64,000 bases of DNA from CAYSPS01 sp964432975 (GCA_964432975.1 CAYSPS010000002.1:7049-71048), one strand, 5' to 3'. Shown: positions 16,643 through 26,519, numbered from the stretch's first letter. The notes: generated by a model not told the origin, from the letters alone. Numbers and translations are program-made.

Positions 16643-17452
16643 TCAGATAAACAAACAGCGCACGGTATTTTGTGTCCAATTAACAATTGAATGCCACCAT
16701 TGCTCCCCCGCTTCCCAGAACGGCGCGTCACGTTCTTGCAAAAAATCTGCAATTGGTTGTGCAAGCACAAAATGCTCCTGCACCAAACTCCTTTGCACAG
16801 CACTACGCAATTGCTCACGGTTGATATACTGCTTGCTTGTAGCAAAATTATGCGCTACAGCTGGTAATTGATCAAATAACTGCTGAGAAAATAATGGGTA
16901 AGAGCGCTGTTTGAGTGAATCAAACTCATCTTTAAATAAATGAATAAGTCGTTCATCTTCAAGGACTACAATGTTTTCACGATTATGCTTAACGGCCTGA
17001 TTCGTACAATTAAATGACCCCGTCCACAACAGAGATTTTCCAGCAACCGTTTCATCAAAAATATAAAATTTGTGATGCATAAGCCCATCAGAAACTACAC
17101 ACACATGAATATGCGGAATCGTCCAAACTGCGCCATTTTTAGTACTTTCCGGAGAAACAATTACTTGCAAGGAAACTCCACGTTCAACCACCTGTTGCAA
17201 CGCATAAATAATATGCTTATTGGTTAAAAAAAAGAGCGCACAGCGCACGCTTTTCTTTTCATGCGCAAGAAGCCCAACAAGAAGTTCCTTAATCTCCCGC
17301 CCCTGACGCGGTGAAAAATATGCAACATGCACATAACCGGTTCCACCAAGTAAATCCAAGACTTGTGATTCAGAAAGATACCACGAGCGCTGATAAGCAT
17401 GTAAAAAACTAATACTAAGCAACAACCCAAAAAACCAACAGCGTTTATTCAT
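16643..17452 (-). CDS. Exported phospholipase D-family protein (single HKD motif)
   Basis: Signal peptide MNKRCWFFGLLLSISFLHA, then a PLD-like domain. The motif HHKFYIFD near residue 135 fits HxKxxxxD, followed by LLWTGSFNCTNQAVKHNREN, the GSxN element typical of Nuc-type endonucleases and related single-HKD enzymes that act as dimers. A 90-residue C-terminal extension is unusual. The product is likely a secreted or periplasmic nuclease or phospholipase; which substrate it cuts cannot be told. AAAGAGG lies 6 bases before the ATG at 17452. It converges with the MNT gene (38-base gap). Confidence 0.83.
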   Translation of the reverse strand: MNKRCWFFGLLLSISFLHAYQRSWYLSESQVLDLLGGTGYVHVAYFSPRQGREIKELLVGLLAHEKKSVRCALFFLTNKHIIYALQQVVERGVSLQVIVSPESTKNGAVWTIPHIHVCVVSDGLMHHKFYIFDETVAGKSLLWTGSFNCTNQAVKHNRENIVVLEDERLIHLFKDEFDSLKQRSYPLFSQQLFDQLPAVAHNFATSKQYINREQLRSAVQRSLVQEHFVLAQPIADFLQERDAPFWEAGEQWWHSIVNWTQNTVRCLFI

Positions 17453-17569
17453 TGTGGCCTCTTTCTTGCAATCATACACTTTAAGTATAAGCAAATTTGG
17501 GGCATTACCACAGCTTGATATGGGTTTGACACGCCCACCATTTTACTGAATGCTAAAAGAGTAATACAT

Positions 17570-17645
17570 GCGGGAATAGCTCAGCTGGTAGAGCATTGCC
17601 TTCCCAAGGCAAGGGTCGCGGGTTCGAATCCCGTTTCCCGCTCCA
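17570..17645 (+). tRNA. tRNA-Gly (anticodon CCC)
   Basis: Acceptor GCGGGAA pairs with TTCCCGC, discriminator T, encoded CCA. The anticodon loop TTCCCAA gives CCC, reading GGG. A TTGACA at 17526 may be part of its promoter. It is nearly identical to the tRNA-Gly 69 bases downstream. Confidence 0.96.
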
Positions 17646-17672
17646 GAGCTATAGTTTTATCGAGTTTTTACA

Positions 17673-17700
17673 TTGACAACGTCCGGCTGTTTGTTATTAT
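17673..17700 (+). promoter_or_regulatory. Promoter of second tRNA-Gly
   Basis: TTGACA (17673-17678), 16-base spacer, TATTAT (17695-17700). The tRNA begins 15 bases further on. Confidence 0.7.
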
Positions 17701-17714
17701 TGAAATGTCCATAT

Positions 17715-17790
17715 GCGGGAATAGCTCAGTTGGTAGAGCGTTGCCTTGCCAAGGCAAAGGTCGCGGGTTCGAATCCCGTTTCCCGCTCCA
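17715..17790 (+). tRNA. tRNA-Gly (anticodon GCC)
   Basis: Same acceptor, D and T arms as the preceding tRNA-Gly, differing in a few positions, with anticodon loop TTGCCAA giving GCC, reading GGC and GGT. CCA is encoded. The two look like a tandem duplication with anticodon divergence. Confidence 0.96.
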
Positions 17791-17873
17791 CTTTAAGACC
17801 TCACTTTTATCTGCTAAAATTATTACAATCAGGATTGGATAGTTACAAAAAAACCATAAGCGAGGGGTTTTGC

Positions 17874-18209
17874 ATGAAGTCGGTTATCCACGAATCTTCA
17901 TCGATCTTTAAAGCTATTGAACAAGGCTGGGAAAAAGCGGGCAAACCGCGAGAATTTAGCATAAAAATCTTACAAGAAGCACAAAAAAATTTCCTTGGCA
18001 TGACTGTCGCCAACGCAAAAGTCGCCCTCTTTTTTGGCGAACCACTCCAAACACAGCAAAAGCCAACCCCAGAATATAAGCAACAACCATACCGACAACA
18101 ACAAAATCGCCCACATCATCATCGTCGGCCTCGCCAACAGCGTCCACAAGCGCAAGAACAACAGCAACAGTCATCTAACCCACCAATAACGAATAAACCT
18201 CAACAATAG
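17874..18209 (+). CDS. Stand-alone Jag N-terminal-domain protein
   Basis: Residues 1-57 match the Jag_N domain of SpoIIIJ-associated protein (Jag/KhpB): it starts MKSVIHESSSIFKAIEQGW and contains EAQKNFLGMTVANAKVALFF. Full Jag continues with KH and R3H RNA-binding domains. Here they are absent; instead a tail of about 55 residues rich in Gln, His, Arg and Pro follows (YRQQQNRPHHHRRPRQQRP) to the stop. The basic low-complexity tail might still bind RNA. GAGGGG lies 7 bases before the ATG. mnmE starts 2 bases after the stop, preserving the common jag-mnmE order, which supports the call. Confidence 0.78.
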   Translation: MKSVIHESSSIFKAIEQGWEKAGKPREFSIKILQEAQKNFLGMTVANAKVALFFGEPLQTQQKPTPEYKQQPYRQQQNRPHHHRRPRQQRPQAQEQQQQSSNPPITNKPQQ

Positions 18210-18211
18210 CT

Positions 18212-19582
18212 ATGCTCCCGACACGTGACGAAGAAATTATTGTTGCACAATGCACTCCGAGCGGAAATGGTGCACTCGCAATCGTGCGCGTTTCAGGCGC
18301 ACAAGCCATTGTTCTTGTACAAAAATGTGCGAAATTGTACGCGAAAAAAAAATTAACTGATGTTGCCTCACACACAATTCATTTAGGCACCGTCATCGAT
18401 CAACACAATCATGTCATCGATCAAGTCCTTTTTCTGGTCATGAAGGGCCCAAAAAGCTTCACCGGACAAGATACGGTCGAAATATCATGTCATAACAATC
18501 CATTTGTCATTGAAGCAATCATTCAACAGCTTATTGCTCATGGCGCACGACCAGCGCAACACGGCGAATTTACTAAGCGCGCGTTTTTGAATAAAAAACT
18601 CGATCTGATCCAAGCTGAAGCAATTCACGATCTCATTAATGCACACACTCAACAAGCAATCAAACATTCACTTGCACAACTTGCCGGAAGCTTTTCGTAC
18701 TGGATCAGCGAACTAGAACAGCAACTCATTAAAGCTCACAGCTTGTGCCAAGCAAGCTTTGAGTTTATCGAAGATGATATTAATTTTGACCATAATATCA
18801 AAAATCTTGTCTACACAAGCCTTAAGCAGATCCAACAGTTGCAACAGCATCAGCATCAACAACAACGCATCAAAGAAGGTGTGCGTATTGCTATTATTGG
18901 GGCAGTAAATGCCGGAAAATCATCACTTTTTAATGCACTTCTTAAAAAAGATCGCGCAATCGTTACACCAATAGCTGGTACCACGCGCGATACCATCGAA
19001 GCGGGCATATTTCGCAACAATATGCACTACACGCTTGTCGACACGGCTGGTTTTCGCACAACAAAAAACAAAATTGAACAAGAAGGTATCACACGTGCTT
19101 ACCAAGAAGCTGCGCTTGCTGATATTATTTTATTGAGCATTGATGCATCATGCCCCATAATGCCGCAAGAAAAAAAATGGTACCAAAAAATTCTTACACA
19201 CCATGGTAAAAAAACCATCGTGATATTTACAAAAAGCGACATCGCACCGCATATGCACCATGAATTTGCCGAAAGTTTAACGGTTTCAGCAACCACGGGC
19301 CATCATATGCATCTGCTGGAAAATATCATTATTGAACGCACAACACGCCTGTTGCAAGCCAACAATTGCCCATTTTTAGTTAATAAACGACAAGCACAGC
19401 TTTTGCACAGTCTTGAAATGGATCTTAAAAAACTTATCCCATTACTTGATCAAACACTGGAATATGAAATCCTCTGCGTGCATCTGAAAGATGCTTTAGA
19501 AAAAATTACCGAGCTTACGGGTAAAACAATCGGCGAGTTAAGCCTTGATCGTATTTTCCAGGATTTCTGTATCGGTAAATAA
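18212..19582 (+). CDS. mnmE: tRNA modification GTPase MnmE
   Basis: With MnmG it installs 5-carboxymethylaminomethyl groups on wobble uridine of several tRNAs. The N-terminal folate-binding domain is followed by a helical region. The G domain has [12 protein letters not shown] (P loop, about residue 230), GTTRDTI, DTAGFR and TKSD. The C-terminus ends in CIGK, the conserved CxGK containing the catalytic cysteine. 456 residues, normal. It is coupled to the Jag-like gene and ends one base before the convergent Pal gene, leaving no room for a separate terminator. Confidence 0.97.
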   Translation: MLPTRDEEIIVAQCTPSGNGALAIVRVSGAQAIVLVQKCAKLYAKKKLTDVASHTIHLGTVIDQHNHVIDQVLFLVMKGPKSFTGQDTVEISCHNNPFVIEAIIQQLIAHGARPAQHGEFTKRAFLNKKLDLIQAEAIHDLINAHTQQAIKHSLAQLAGSFSYWISELEQQLIKAHSLCQASFEFIEDDINFDHNIKNLVYTSLKQIQQLQQHQHQQQRIKEGVRIAIIGAVNAGKSSLFNALLKKDRAIVTPIAGTTRDTIEAGIFRNNMHYTLVDTAGFRTTKNKIEQEGITRAYQEAALADIILLSIDASCPIMPQEKKWYQKILTHHGKKTIVIFTKSDIAPHMHHEFAESLTVSATTGHHMHLLENIIIERTTRLLQANNCPFLVNKRQAQLLHSLEMDLKKLIPLLDQTLEYEILCVHLKDALEKITELTGKTIGELSLDRIFQDFCIGK

Positions 19583-20269
19583 CTACTTTTGATACAAAAA
19601 TTTAACTTCGACACGACGGTTCGGTGCTTGCGCAACTTTACCACTTGCGCGCGTCAATACACGGCTCGTGCCACGCCCAACAGCTTTAATGCTGCTTGCA
19701 GGAACGCCTTGTTCAATAAATGCACGCTTGATGGCATCGGCACGACGTTGTGAAAGCGCTTGATTGTACAACTGTGAGCGCGTAATTAAGCACGAGTGCC
19801 CTTCAATAACAATCGTTGCACCGTCAGCAGCTGCTAATTTTGCAAGTTGCGCATCATACTTAACCAATGGCTCTTGGTCTTTGCGAATATCAGCACGATC
19901 AAAATCAAAATGAATAACTTCTGCAGAAGAATCTTCATCAAGCTCTTGCCATGCCCATGAATCATCAGTGTCAGCTTTGGTAGAAACTGCCGGTTTTTCA
20001 GGTACGGTTTGCGTTACCGGTTCTGGACCTTTTACTTTTGCCTCCGCTGCTTCAAACAAATCTTTGCCGCCTTCGTCCTCCAACACATAAGCCCCGAGCT
20101 CTTCATCATATTTTCCGCTTGCCGGCGCTATTTTACTTGGAGCAGCAGGTTCTTGAACTTTAGTTGCAACAGGAGTGGCTGGCGCAGTTTGTTTTACTGT
20201 TGTGCTTTTTTTAATACATGAAGGCAATACAAAACTCGCAAGTAAAAGAATTACGTAATATTTTCTCAT
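19583..20269 (-). CDS. pal: Peptidoglycan-associated OmpA-family lipoprotein (Pal-like)
   Basis: Signal sequence with lipobox LPSC (cysteine 18), so lipid-anchored, probably in the outer membrane. Residues 20-110 form a proline, alanine and lysine-rich linker. The C-terminal OmpA domain (about 115-228) has FDFDRADIRKD, IEGHSC, LSQRRADAIKRAFIEQGV and ending NRRVEVKF. Aspartate and arginine residues that bind diaminopimelate in the family are retained in this part. It likely tethers the outer membrane to peptidoglycan. No tol genes are nearby, so a Tol link is only assumed. Confidence 0.88.
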   Translation of the reverse strand: MRKYYVILLLASFVLPSCIKKSTTVKQTAPATPVATKVQEPAAPSKIAPASGKYDEELGAYVLEDEGGKDLFEAAEAKVKGPEPVTQTVPEKPAVSTKADTDDSWAWQELDEDSSAEVIHFDFDRADIRKDQEPLVKYDAQLAKLAAADGATIVIEGHSCLITRSQLYNQALSQRRADAIKRAFIEQGVPASSIKAVGRGTSRVLTRASGKVAQAPNRRVEVKFLYQK

Positions 20270-20411
20270 TGCACGATCCCATCATATAAAATTATAAAAT
20301 CCTTAACAGTAATACTTTCGATGTTTTCAATAAAAGATACCGTTCACATAAAATCTACGATATATTTAAAATAAGTAAACAAGTTTCAAAAAGGGACGGG
20401 ACCGTATTTGT

Positions 20412-21944
20412 ATGAAAAAAATTGTTATCAGTAGCACACCATGGCAAACGCGAGGGGCGGTTTTACACAACAATCGTCTACAAAACATTTATTTTGCTGC
20501 ACCGCACGTTGAGCAATTAGAGCGTGCTTTCTATCGTGGTGTTGTAACCAAAATTCTACCCGGCATTCAAACAGCCTTTGTTAATATTGGTCAAGAAAAA
20601 GCTGGATTTTTGCATATTTCAGAAATTGATCGCGAGCTAGCGCTTGCACGCATGCAAGATTCAGAAGTGAGTGATGAATTTGATGAAGAAAAAAAGGAAG
20701 AGCAACGACCATCTCAACGCCAGGCTCTTGATATCAGTAAAATTTTGCACGAAAACGAACCGGTATTGGTACAGGTAAGCAAAGAACCTGTCTACGAAAA
20801 AGGCGCCAAACTCACAACATGCTTTACACTTCCTGGAAGATTTCTCGTATTATTGCCCAATATTCCGCGTATTGGCATTTCAAAAAAGATTGATGACCGC
20901 GAAGAACGCCAACGCCTTAAAAACATCGTCTTGAGCAATTTACCCGAAGGTATGGGCGCAATTATTCGCACATCAACACAAAATCATACCGAAAAAGAAA
21001 TCAAGCGTGATCTTGATTATCTCATGAAAACGTGGCGTACCATCTTAGACAAATTCGCCAAAGCAACTGCGCAGGAAAAAATTCATGAAGATTTGCCGCT
21101 TGAACTAGCAATCGTGCGCGATCATCTTGATGAAGATGTTGATGAAGTGATCACTAATACCAAAGAATCACAAAATAATATTTATCAATTTCTCAAAACA
21201 ATCGCGCCAGAGTACACACATAAGGTAAAGCTGTTTAATGAACCCCCCCTCATTTTTACCCACTTTGGTATCGAACGACAAATCGAAGCTGCCTTGCAAA
21301 AAAAAGCCGAGTTAAAATCTGGTGGTTCAATTATCATCGAATCAACAGAGGCCATGACGGTCATTGATGTCAACACCGGCAAATATACTGGCCGCGCTAA
21401 TATGGAAGAAACAATTTTGCAAACTAATCTGGAGGCAGCTGAGGAAATTGTACGTCAATTACGCTTGCGTAATATTGGTGGACTGATCGTTATTGATTTC
21501 ATCGATATGTCGACAGCAGCCAATCGCCAACGCCTGTATCGACATCTTGAACAAACACTTCGCGAATACGACAAATTTCAATCGGTTGTCTTGCGTGTGT
21601 CAGAATTTGGTCTTGTTCAAATGACACGCAAACGGGCCGGCAAAACGCTTGTACAACAACTTACGCAAATATGCACGCTGTGCCATGGCACCGGATTTAT
21701 CAAATCAATTGCTACAATTAGCAGCGAAATTCTTTATAAACTCAAAAGTATGCTGCTCGAAAAAGAACGTGGCATGAACGTATCATTGTTGGCGAGCACC
21801 CAAATTTTTACATATCTCACAGAAACGCAATACAATAGCATTCTTGAATTAGAAAAAACATTCGGCTGCACTATTATTCTAGAAAACAGCGAACATATCG
21901 AACGCGACGCCCATCATATCAAATTTTCAACAACCAAGACTTGA
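20412..21944 (+). CDS. rng: Ribonuclease G/E family endoribonuclease
   Basis: Single-strand-specific endoribonuclease for rRNA and mRNA processing. Residues 40-75 contain the S1-like entry (ILPGIQTAFVNIGQEKAGFLHISEI). The catalytic domain has DVNTGKYTG and VIDFIDM with the two metal-binding aspartates. Near the C-terminus CTLCHGTG is the zinc-link motif that joins subunits. At 510 residues without the long RNase E C-terminal scaffold it fits RNase G. GGGACGGG lies about 10 bases before the ATG. Confidence 0.95.
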   Translation: MKKIVISSTPWQTRGAVLHNNRLQNIYFAAPHVEQLERAFYRGVVTKILPGIQTAFVNIGQEKAGFLHISEIDRELALARMQDSEVSDEFDEEKKEEQRPSQRQALDISKILHENEPVLVQVSKEPVYEKGAKLTTCFTLPGRFLVLLPNIPRIGISKKIDDREERQRLKNIVLSNLPEGMGAIIRTSTQNHTEKEIKRDLDYLMKTWRTILDKFAKATAQEKIHEDLPLELAIVRDHLDEDVDEVITNTKESQNNIYQFLKTIAPEYTHKVKLFNEPPLIFTHFGIERQIEAALQKKAELKSGGSIIIESTEAMTVIDVNTGKYTGRANMEETILQTNLEAAEEIVRQLRLRNIGGLIVIDFIDMSTAANRQRLYRHLEQTLREYDKFQSVVLRVSEFGLVQMTRKRAGKTLVQQLTQICTLCHGTGFIKSIATISSEILYKLKSMLLEKERGMNVSLLASTQIFTYLTETQYNSILELEKTFGCTIILENSEHIERDAHHIKFSTTKT

Positions 21945-21972
21945 TTGACAAAGAGAAAATTTTCTGTTAACT
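21945..21972 (+). promoter_or_regulatory. Candidate promoter directly after rng
   Basis: TTGACA at 21945-21950 abuts the rng stop codon. After 16 bases follows TTAACT (21967-21972). It is 60 bases before the next gene, an exported protein. Confidence 0.5.
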
Positions 21973-22032
21973 TAAGAGTGTCGTCCTTTCACAATTTCTT
22001 ACATAAACTGCTTAAAAAGGGGTTTTGAGTGT

Positions 22033-23514
22033 ATGATTAACTGTCGTACCAAATTATTCTTTATCGTACTACTGTCTATGAAGTCGCTTGTCAGCATGCA
22101 ATCACAAGAACTTACACTCTATAGCATACCAGACAAGCAGGAAGTTGCGATTAGCAACACGTTGTGGAAAACAGTATTTCCCTGTCTCCTTCTGTGTTGT
22201 CAACAACCAACACCAGTTGCCTCCATACCTGAGCATGCGCTTAATTTTTCAAGCGACACGCTCGGACATATTGAACAACTCTTGCGCGCTCCCATGCATG
22301 AGCAAGAAATCTTGAAAACATATTCAAGTCCAACCATACGCGATCTTTGGAGAGCACTTGCACAGCTGCAATGTAAACCCAACACTCGCCTTACGCACAG
22401 CGTTGCACATGCACTTGCACAACGCTTTTATCAAGATAACCAGCGCCCAGATTTTCTCACCTATTTCCTGAACAACAGAAGCGAATGGCTGGCATACCTG
22501 ACATCACTGCACAAGGAGTGGCCGCGATGTATCGTGCACCTTACGCTCTATTTATATCTGCTTTTAAATCGCAATGAACAAGTGTTGTGTGCTCCCTATT
22601 TTAATGAATGCATTTCACCGTTGGCATGTATACAAGAATGCCCAGATCAAGCGTTTATTGTAAGCGAAGCAACACCAGAACTTGCCAAAATTCTTCGGTT
22701 GGGAATACACAAACGTGCATACTCTGCAAAAGACTTGCAAGACTTTTGGCGGCTCATCATATCCGAAGCTGGCAATTTAACCCCATTTGTAAAACCGATT
22801 TTTCAACAATGCGAACAATATTATCAACCACCAAAATCTTGTTGGTGCTGCCATACGCGATCAAACAGTTACCTCCGACCACCAGAAACGCTTCTTAAAA
22901 AAGCAGCTTGCTATTTTGATGTTACAAAAAACAATACAGCCCTTGCTCGATTGCTCGCACAGCATAAAATAATCACACCAACTAATTATTTGTTTGAAGC
23001 ATACATTCATGGCCTCGGACTGATGGTGCATACGCTTCTTGAGTATGGTGCCAATCCGCTTAAACGAATAACGAACACGCTGCACACATCTCTTTCAACT
23101 GAAATGCATGCAATTGCAAGCTTTTCAGACGATGGAAGAAGATCCATTCCACTTGTTGTACACGGCACGCGCCAAACAATTCTTGAAAAAGCACTGCTTA
23201 TGTATGAGGAGCAACGCGCACAATATCAGTCAACCACATCAACCGATGAAGCTGCAGGGGCAACAACACCCGAATTTCAAAATAAATGTAAAATAATGAG
23301 CGATATGTGTATTTTGATGATCAATTATGCAAACAAACGATACCATCATGCGTTTTTACAACTGCTTCAAGAAAATGCCTTGGTCAAAGATCTTGTCTTC
23401 CTGCTGGTACCAGAAATGAAGCAATTACTCGAACCGGCTACCGCAGGAAATTTTGTAAGGTGCCCATCTCACGACGCTTCATCGGCGCATGGCAGCCAAG
23501 TAGCGCCGGCTTAA
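22033..23514 (+). CDS. Exported protein of unknown function (493 aa)
   Basis: N-terminus MINCRTKLFFIVLLSMKSLVS followed by MQSQELT, a signal peptide with methionine at predicted +1. The body is helical and contains several cysteine pairs (LLCCQQP, CWCCHTR). LFEAYIHGLGLMVHTLLEYGANPL near residue 325 reads like one ankyrin repeat, but no clear array is visible. The ribosome site is AAGGGG. It ends 5 bases before the convergent type II secretion F gene. Possibly delivered outside the cell, but that is conjecture. Confidence 0.7.
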   Translation: MINCRTKLFFIVLLSMKSLVSMQSQELTLYSIPDKQEVAISNTLWKTVFPCLLLCCQQPTPVASIPEHALNFSSDTLGHIEQLLRAPMHEQEILKTYSSPTIRDLWRALAQLQCKPNTRLTHSVAHALAQRFYQDNQRPDFLTYFLNNRSEWLAYLTSLHKEWPRCIVHLTLYLYLLLNRNEQVLCAPYFNECISPLACIQECPDQAFIVSEATPELAKILRLGIHKRAYSAKDLQDFWRLIISEAGNLTPFVKPIFQQCEQYYQPPKSCWCCHTRSNSYLRPPETLLKKAACYFDVTKNNTALARLLAQHKIITPTNYLFEAYIHGLGLMVHTLLEYGANPLKRITNTLHTSLSTEMHAIASFSDDGRRSIPLVVHGTRQTILEKALLMYEEQRAQYQSTTSTDEAAGATTPEFQNKCKIMSDMCILMINYANKRYHHAFLQLLQENALVKDLVFLLVPEMKQLLEPATAGNFVRCPSHDASSAHGSQVAPA

Positions 23515-23519
23515 GATTA

Positions 23520-24716
23520 TTACTGCTGAACCAAAAGCGGCAATTGCATAAGCGGAACATATACTGCATACATAAGTCCCGCAATTAAAACCCCAAGAAT
23601 AGCCATGAGTGCCGGCTGCAAAATCAGCACACAATGACGCACTATTTTGGTTGCGCGATCAGCATACAAACGTGCGCACTGATCAATCACAACAGCTAAA
23701 TTACCGGTTTGCTGTCCCACTTCAAGCAGCGCATTGCACGCAACAAGCGCATGCGTGCCAAGTACATCCGCAAATATTGCCGGAAAAGAATCACCTGCTG
23801 CAATACTTTCTTGCATATGCTCGATGCGCGCTCGCAAATCATCGTTTTTAATTAACCGTGATGCCGTTTCAAGTGATGCCACCAGTGATTGCCCACCACG
23901 CATGAGCAACGCCACAGCATGCAAAAAAAGCGCCAATACAAATGAAACATATACAGACCCAACAATTGGCAACCGAATCAAAATCCAGTGCCAAATATGG
24001 CGCGTACTGCGTATATGCAAAAGTAACCATAAAACTAAGAGTACAAAAAAAAGATATCCGGCAATATGCAACAAGCTCATTGAAGTTAATGCACTGCTCA
24101 GTGCAAAAATGGTCGCCAATGAACCAGTCGGTTGTTGATTAAGCAAATGTACAACATGCTCAAGCGATGGCACAATACCAATAAAAATAATCAATACAAC
24201 AGTGCAGAAAAATAATAGTGTAACGATGGGCATTGCAAGCGCGTAACGAATGCGTCGCGCAAATTCAGCACGCAATCGCAGAAAATCACATAAATGCCCC
24301 GTTGCTTCAGACAAAGCGCCAGCTTGCGCGCCGGCATGAATTAACGTAATAACAAGTGGCCCAAAACAACGAGGAAAGAGCGCAAGCGCCTCAGCAAGCG
24401 ATAAGCCATGCAATACACCGGCATGTACCTCTTGTGCAATAGTACGCCGCATATGCGAGCCCAATTGCGCCAAAACTGCCAGTGCCGGCGCCATGAGCAT
24501 GCCGGCAACCAATAATTGATGTAATTGTTCAAAAAATTGAAGTACTTCAATTGATGATAAACGCTCTACGAGCGCCAACTTTACTCGCTGCAGCGCACGA
24601 AGCTCTAGACCCGTTTTGGCAAGATCATATTTTAATTGCTGTGGACTTGGCGCCCATTGCACGCCATAACACTCATCACCATGCACATCAATAGCAATCC
24701 AACGATATTCTGGCAT
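23520..24716 (-). CDS. Type II secretion/type IV pilus F-family inner-membrane protein
   Basis: GspF/PilC-type platform protein. Two T2SSF domains can be read. The first (about 70-200) has FFEQLHQLLVAGMLMAPAL and HAGAQAGALSEA. The second (about 270-390) repeats it with FLHAVALLMRGGQSLVASLE and EVGQQTGNLAVV. Membrane helices follow each domain. The ATG at 24716 has GGAGG 6 bases upstream; the longer frame to 24791 would overlap the preceding gene. No ATPase, pseudopilin or secretin gene lies nearby, so the rest of the machine must be elsewhere if it is functional. It is cotranscribed with a DUF167 gene. Confidence 0.9.
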   Translation of the reverse strand: MPEYRWIAIDVHGDECYGVQWAPSPQQLKYDLAKTGLELRALQRVKLALVERLSSIEVLQFFEQLHQLLVAGMLMAPALAVLAQLGSHMRRTIAQEVHAGVLHGLSLAEALALFPRCFGPLVITLIHAGAQAGALSEATGHLCDFLRLRAEFARRIRYALAMPIVTLLFFCTVVLIIFIGIVPSLEHVVHLLNQQPTGSLATIFALSSALTSMSLLHIAGYLFFVLLVLWLLLHIRSTRHIWHWILIRLPIVGSVYVSFVLALFLHAVALLMRGGQSLVASLETASRLIKNDDLRARIEHMQESIAAGDSFPAIFADVLGTHALVACNALLEVGQQTGNLAVVIDQCARLYADRATKIVRHCVLILQPALMAILGVLIAGLMYAVYVPLMQLPLLVQQ

Positions 24717-24735
24717 TAGATCCTCCAAGAAAAAT

Positions 24736-25026
24736 TCAACGCGCAATTGATGATTGCGCTCCAAACCCGAGACGCGCCAAAATTTGTTCATAACTGAGCG
24801 TGGTAATTATTTTAATTTTTTTGTGACGTCCTGTTGCCCCACCGATTATTTCAAAAACCATACGGGGCTCGCCAAGTTTTTTGGCCAGAAATGCAATGAG
24901 CTCGTCATTCGCTTTCCCACGCTCAGGAGCGCTTTTTAAAAAACATTTCAGATGCCCTTGTGTATCTAACACGATGTGCTGACGCCCGGCATGAGGAACT
25001 ACTTTAATCTCAATAATCATGGCCAT
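24736..25026 (-). CDS. DUF167 (YggU-family) protein
   Basis: A 96-residue member of the YggU/DUF167 family. The conserved part is present: VPHAGRQH, FLKSAPERGKANDELIAFLAKKLG and GATGRHKKIKI. Function in bacteria is not established. It sits 19 bases before the GspF-like gene on the same strand. ATG codons at 25026 and 25020 are both possible; no strong ribosome site separates them. Confidence 0.88.
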   Translation of the reverse strand: MAMIIEIKVVPHAGRQHIVLDTQGHLKCFLKSAPERGKANDELIAFLAKKLGEPRMVFEIIGGATGRHKKIKIITTLSYEQILARLGFGAQSSIAR

Positions 25027-25121
25027 ATTTGCACTATAGCATCGTGCTTCATGCTTGCCAATTATATGTATTCTTTAGTAAGGTGAGCACGAGAAAAATT
25101 TAGGTAGGAGCAAAAAAACGC

Positions 25122-26519
25122 ATGCCTGATCAACAAAAAGTTTATGTGATCGATACCAATGTACTTGTGCACGATCCAATGGCTTTATATGCCTTTGGCA
25201 AAAATCTTGTAGGGATTCCGATCAACGTATTAGAAGAACTTGATCGATTCAAAAATGAAAATTCAGATCGCGGCCGTAATGCGCGCGATGTTATTCGCCG
25301 GCTTGATGAGCTACGCGCACGTGGACCACTCAATGAGGGAATTCTTCTTGATAATGGCGGGCATTTGCGTATTATTGTTATCCCACCACAAGAAATTCAA
25401 AGCCTTAAAAAAATTATCGAAACACACGATACAGGAATCTTAGCCGCTGCACTCTATTTAAAAAAACAAAACTTTGACGTTATTTTTATTTCAAAAGACA
25501 TTAATGCACGTGTCAAAGCAGATGTTGTCGGTATTGCTGCGCAAGATTATCTGCGCGGACGCGTAGCACGTGATGAATTCTACAAAGGTTGGATCAAAGT
25601 CCAAGCACCTGCAATAGAACTACAAAATGATCAACCAAAATTGTTGAAACAATTAATCGAAGAGTACGAGCTCAAAATTAATCAATTTGTGTGGCTTGTA
25701 AGCAATGCAAATGAATTCCACTATCGTCTATGGCGTTATATGGGCAATGAACAATTTACGCCCATTCAACCACCAAATCTCTCCTGGCCACTTCAAGCAC
25801 GCAACCCACAACAACTTATGGCGCTTGATTTACTCATCGACCCTGCGGTGAATCTCGTATGCTTACTTGGCCCCGCAGGCACAGGTAAGACATTTTTGGC
25901 GCTTCTTGCTGGTCTACAACAGGTGCTTATTACCAAGCGTTATCAAAAAATACTGATTGCCCGTCCCGTCGTGCCCCTGGGACAAGACATTGGATATCTA
26001 CCAGGAGATATTCAAGAAAAACTTCATACATGGATGCAACCAATTTATGACAACATTGAACTCATCACGCACGAAACAGCACACGGTGAAAGCACATATC
26101 ACTACGATCATTTATACACAGTCGCACGCGAAGGTGGCAGACGTAAAAAACGTCATGCTCGCCATTCTCATGACTATATTTTGCGACCACTTGATCATAT
26201 GATCAAAGAAAATAAAATTTCGCTTGAGGCAATCACATACATGCGCGGAAGGTCTATCCCATATCAATATATTTTTATTGATGAAGTACAGAATTTATCA
26301 CCGCATGAAGTCAAGACTATCATCACGCGTGTAGGGGAGGGATCAAAAATTATTCTTTCCGGTGACCCCTACCAAATCGATTCGCCCTATTTAGACTTCA
26401 GCAGCAATGGCTTGGTTGTCGCAAGCAATGCATTCAAAAATTGCGCACTTGCAGGAACCGTTTATCTGGATATCAGCGAACGCTCTGAATTAAGCAAACT
26501 AGCTGGCGAATTATTGTAA
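25122..26519 (+). CDS. phoH: PIN-PhoH ATPase (YlaK-like)
   Basis: Combines an N-terminal PIN RNase-like domain (residues 1-150, starting YVIDTNVLVHDP, with acidic residues at EELDRFK and DTGILAAAL) with a C-terminal PhoH domain. In the latter LLGPAGTGKTFLAL is Walker A near residue 245 and FIDEVQNL is Walker B. PhoH2-type proteins act as RNA helicase-RNases in some bacteria. The last 9 bases overlap the convergent yidD. Confidence 0.93.
   Translation: MPDQQKVYVIDTNVLVHDPMALYAFGKNLVGIPINVLEELDRFKNENSDRGRNARDVIRRLDELRARGPLNEGILLDNGGHLRIIVIPPQEIQSLKKIIETHDTGILAAALYLKKQNFDVIFISKDINARVKADVVGIAAQDYLRGRVARDEFYKGWIKVQAPAIELQNDQPKLLKQLIEEYELKINQFVWLVSNANEFHYRLWRYMGNEQFTPIQPPNLSWPLQARNPQQLMALDLLIDPAVNLVCLLGPAGTGKTFLALLAGLQQVLITKRYQKILIARPVVPLGQDIGYLPGDIQEKLHTWMQPIYDNIELITHETAHGESTYHYDHLYTVAREGGRRKKRHARHSHDYILRPLDHMIKENKISLEAITYMRGRSIPYQYIFIDEVQNLSPHEVKTIITRVGEGSKIILSGDPYQIDSPYLDFSSNGLVVASNAFKNCALAGTVYLDISERSELSKLAGELL

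Noticed and set aside
22970..23060. Ankyrin repeats in the 493-residue exported protein
   Set aside because: Only one repeat-like phrase could be read; an array is needed for a claim.
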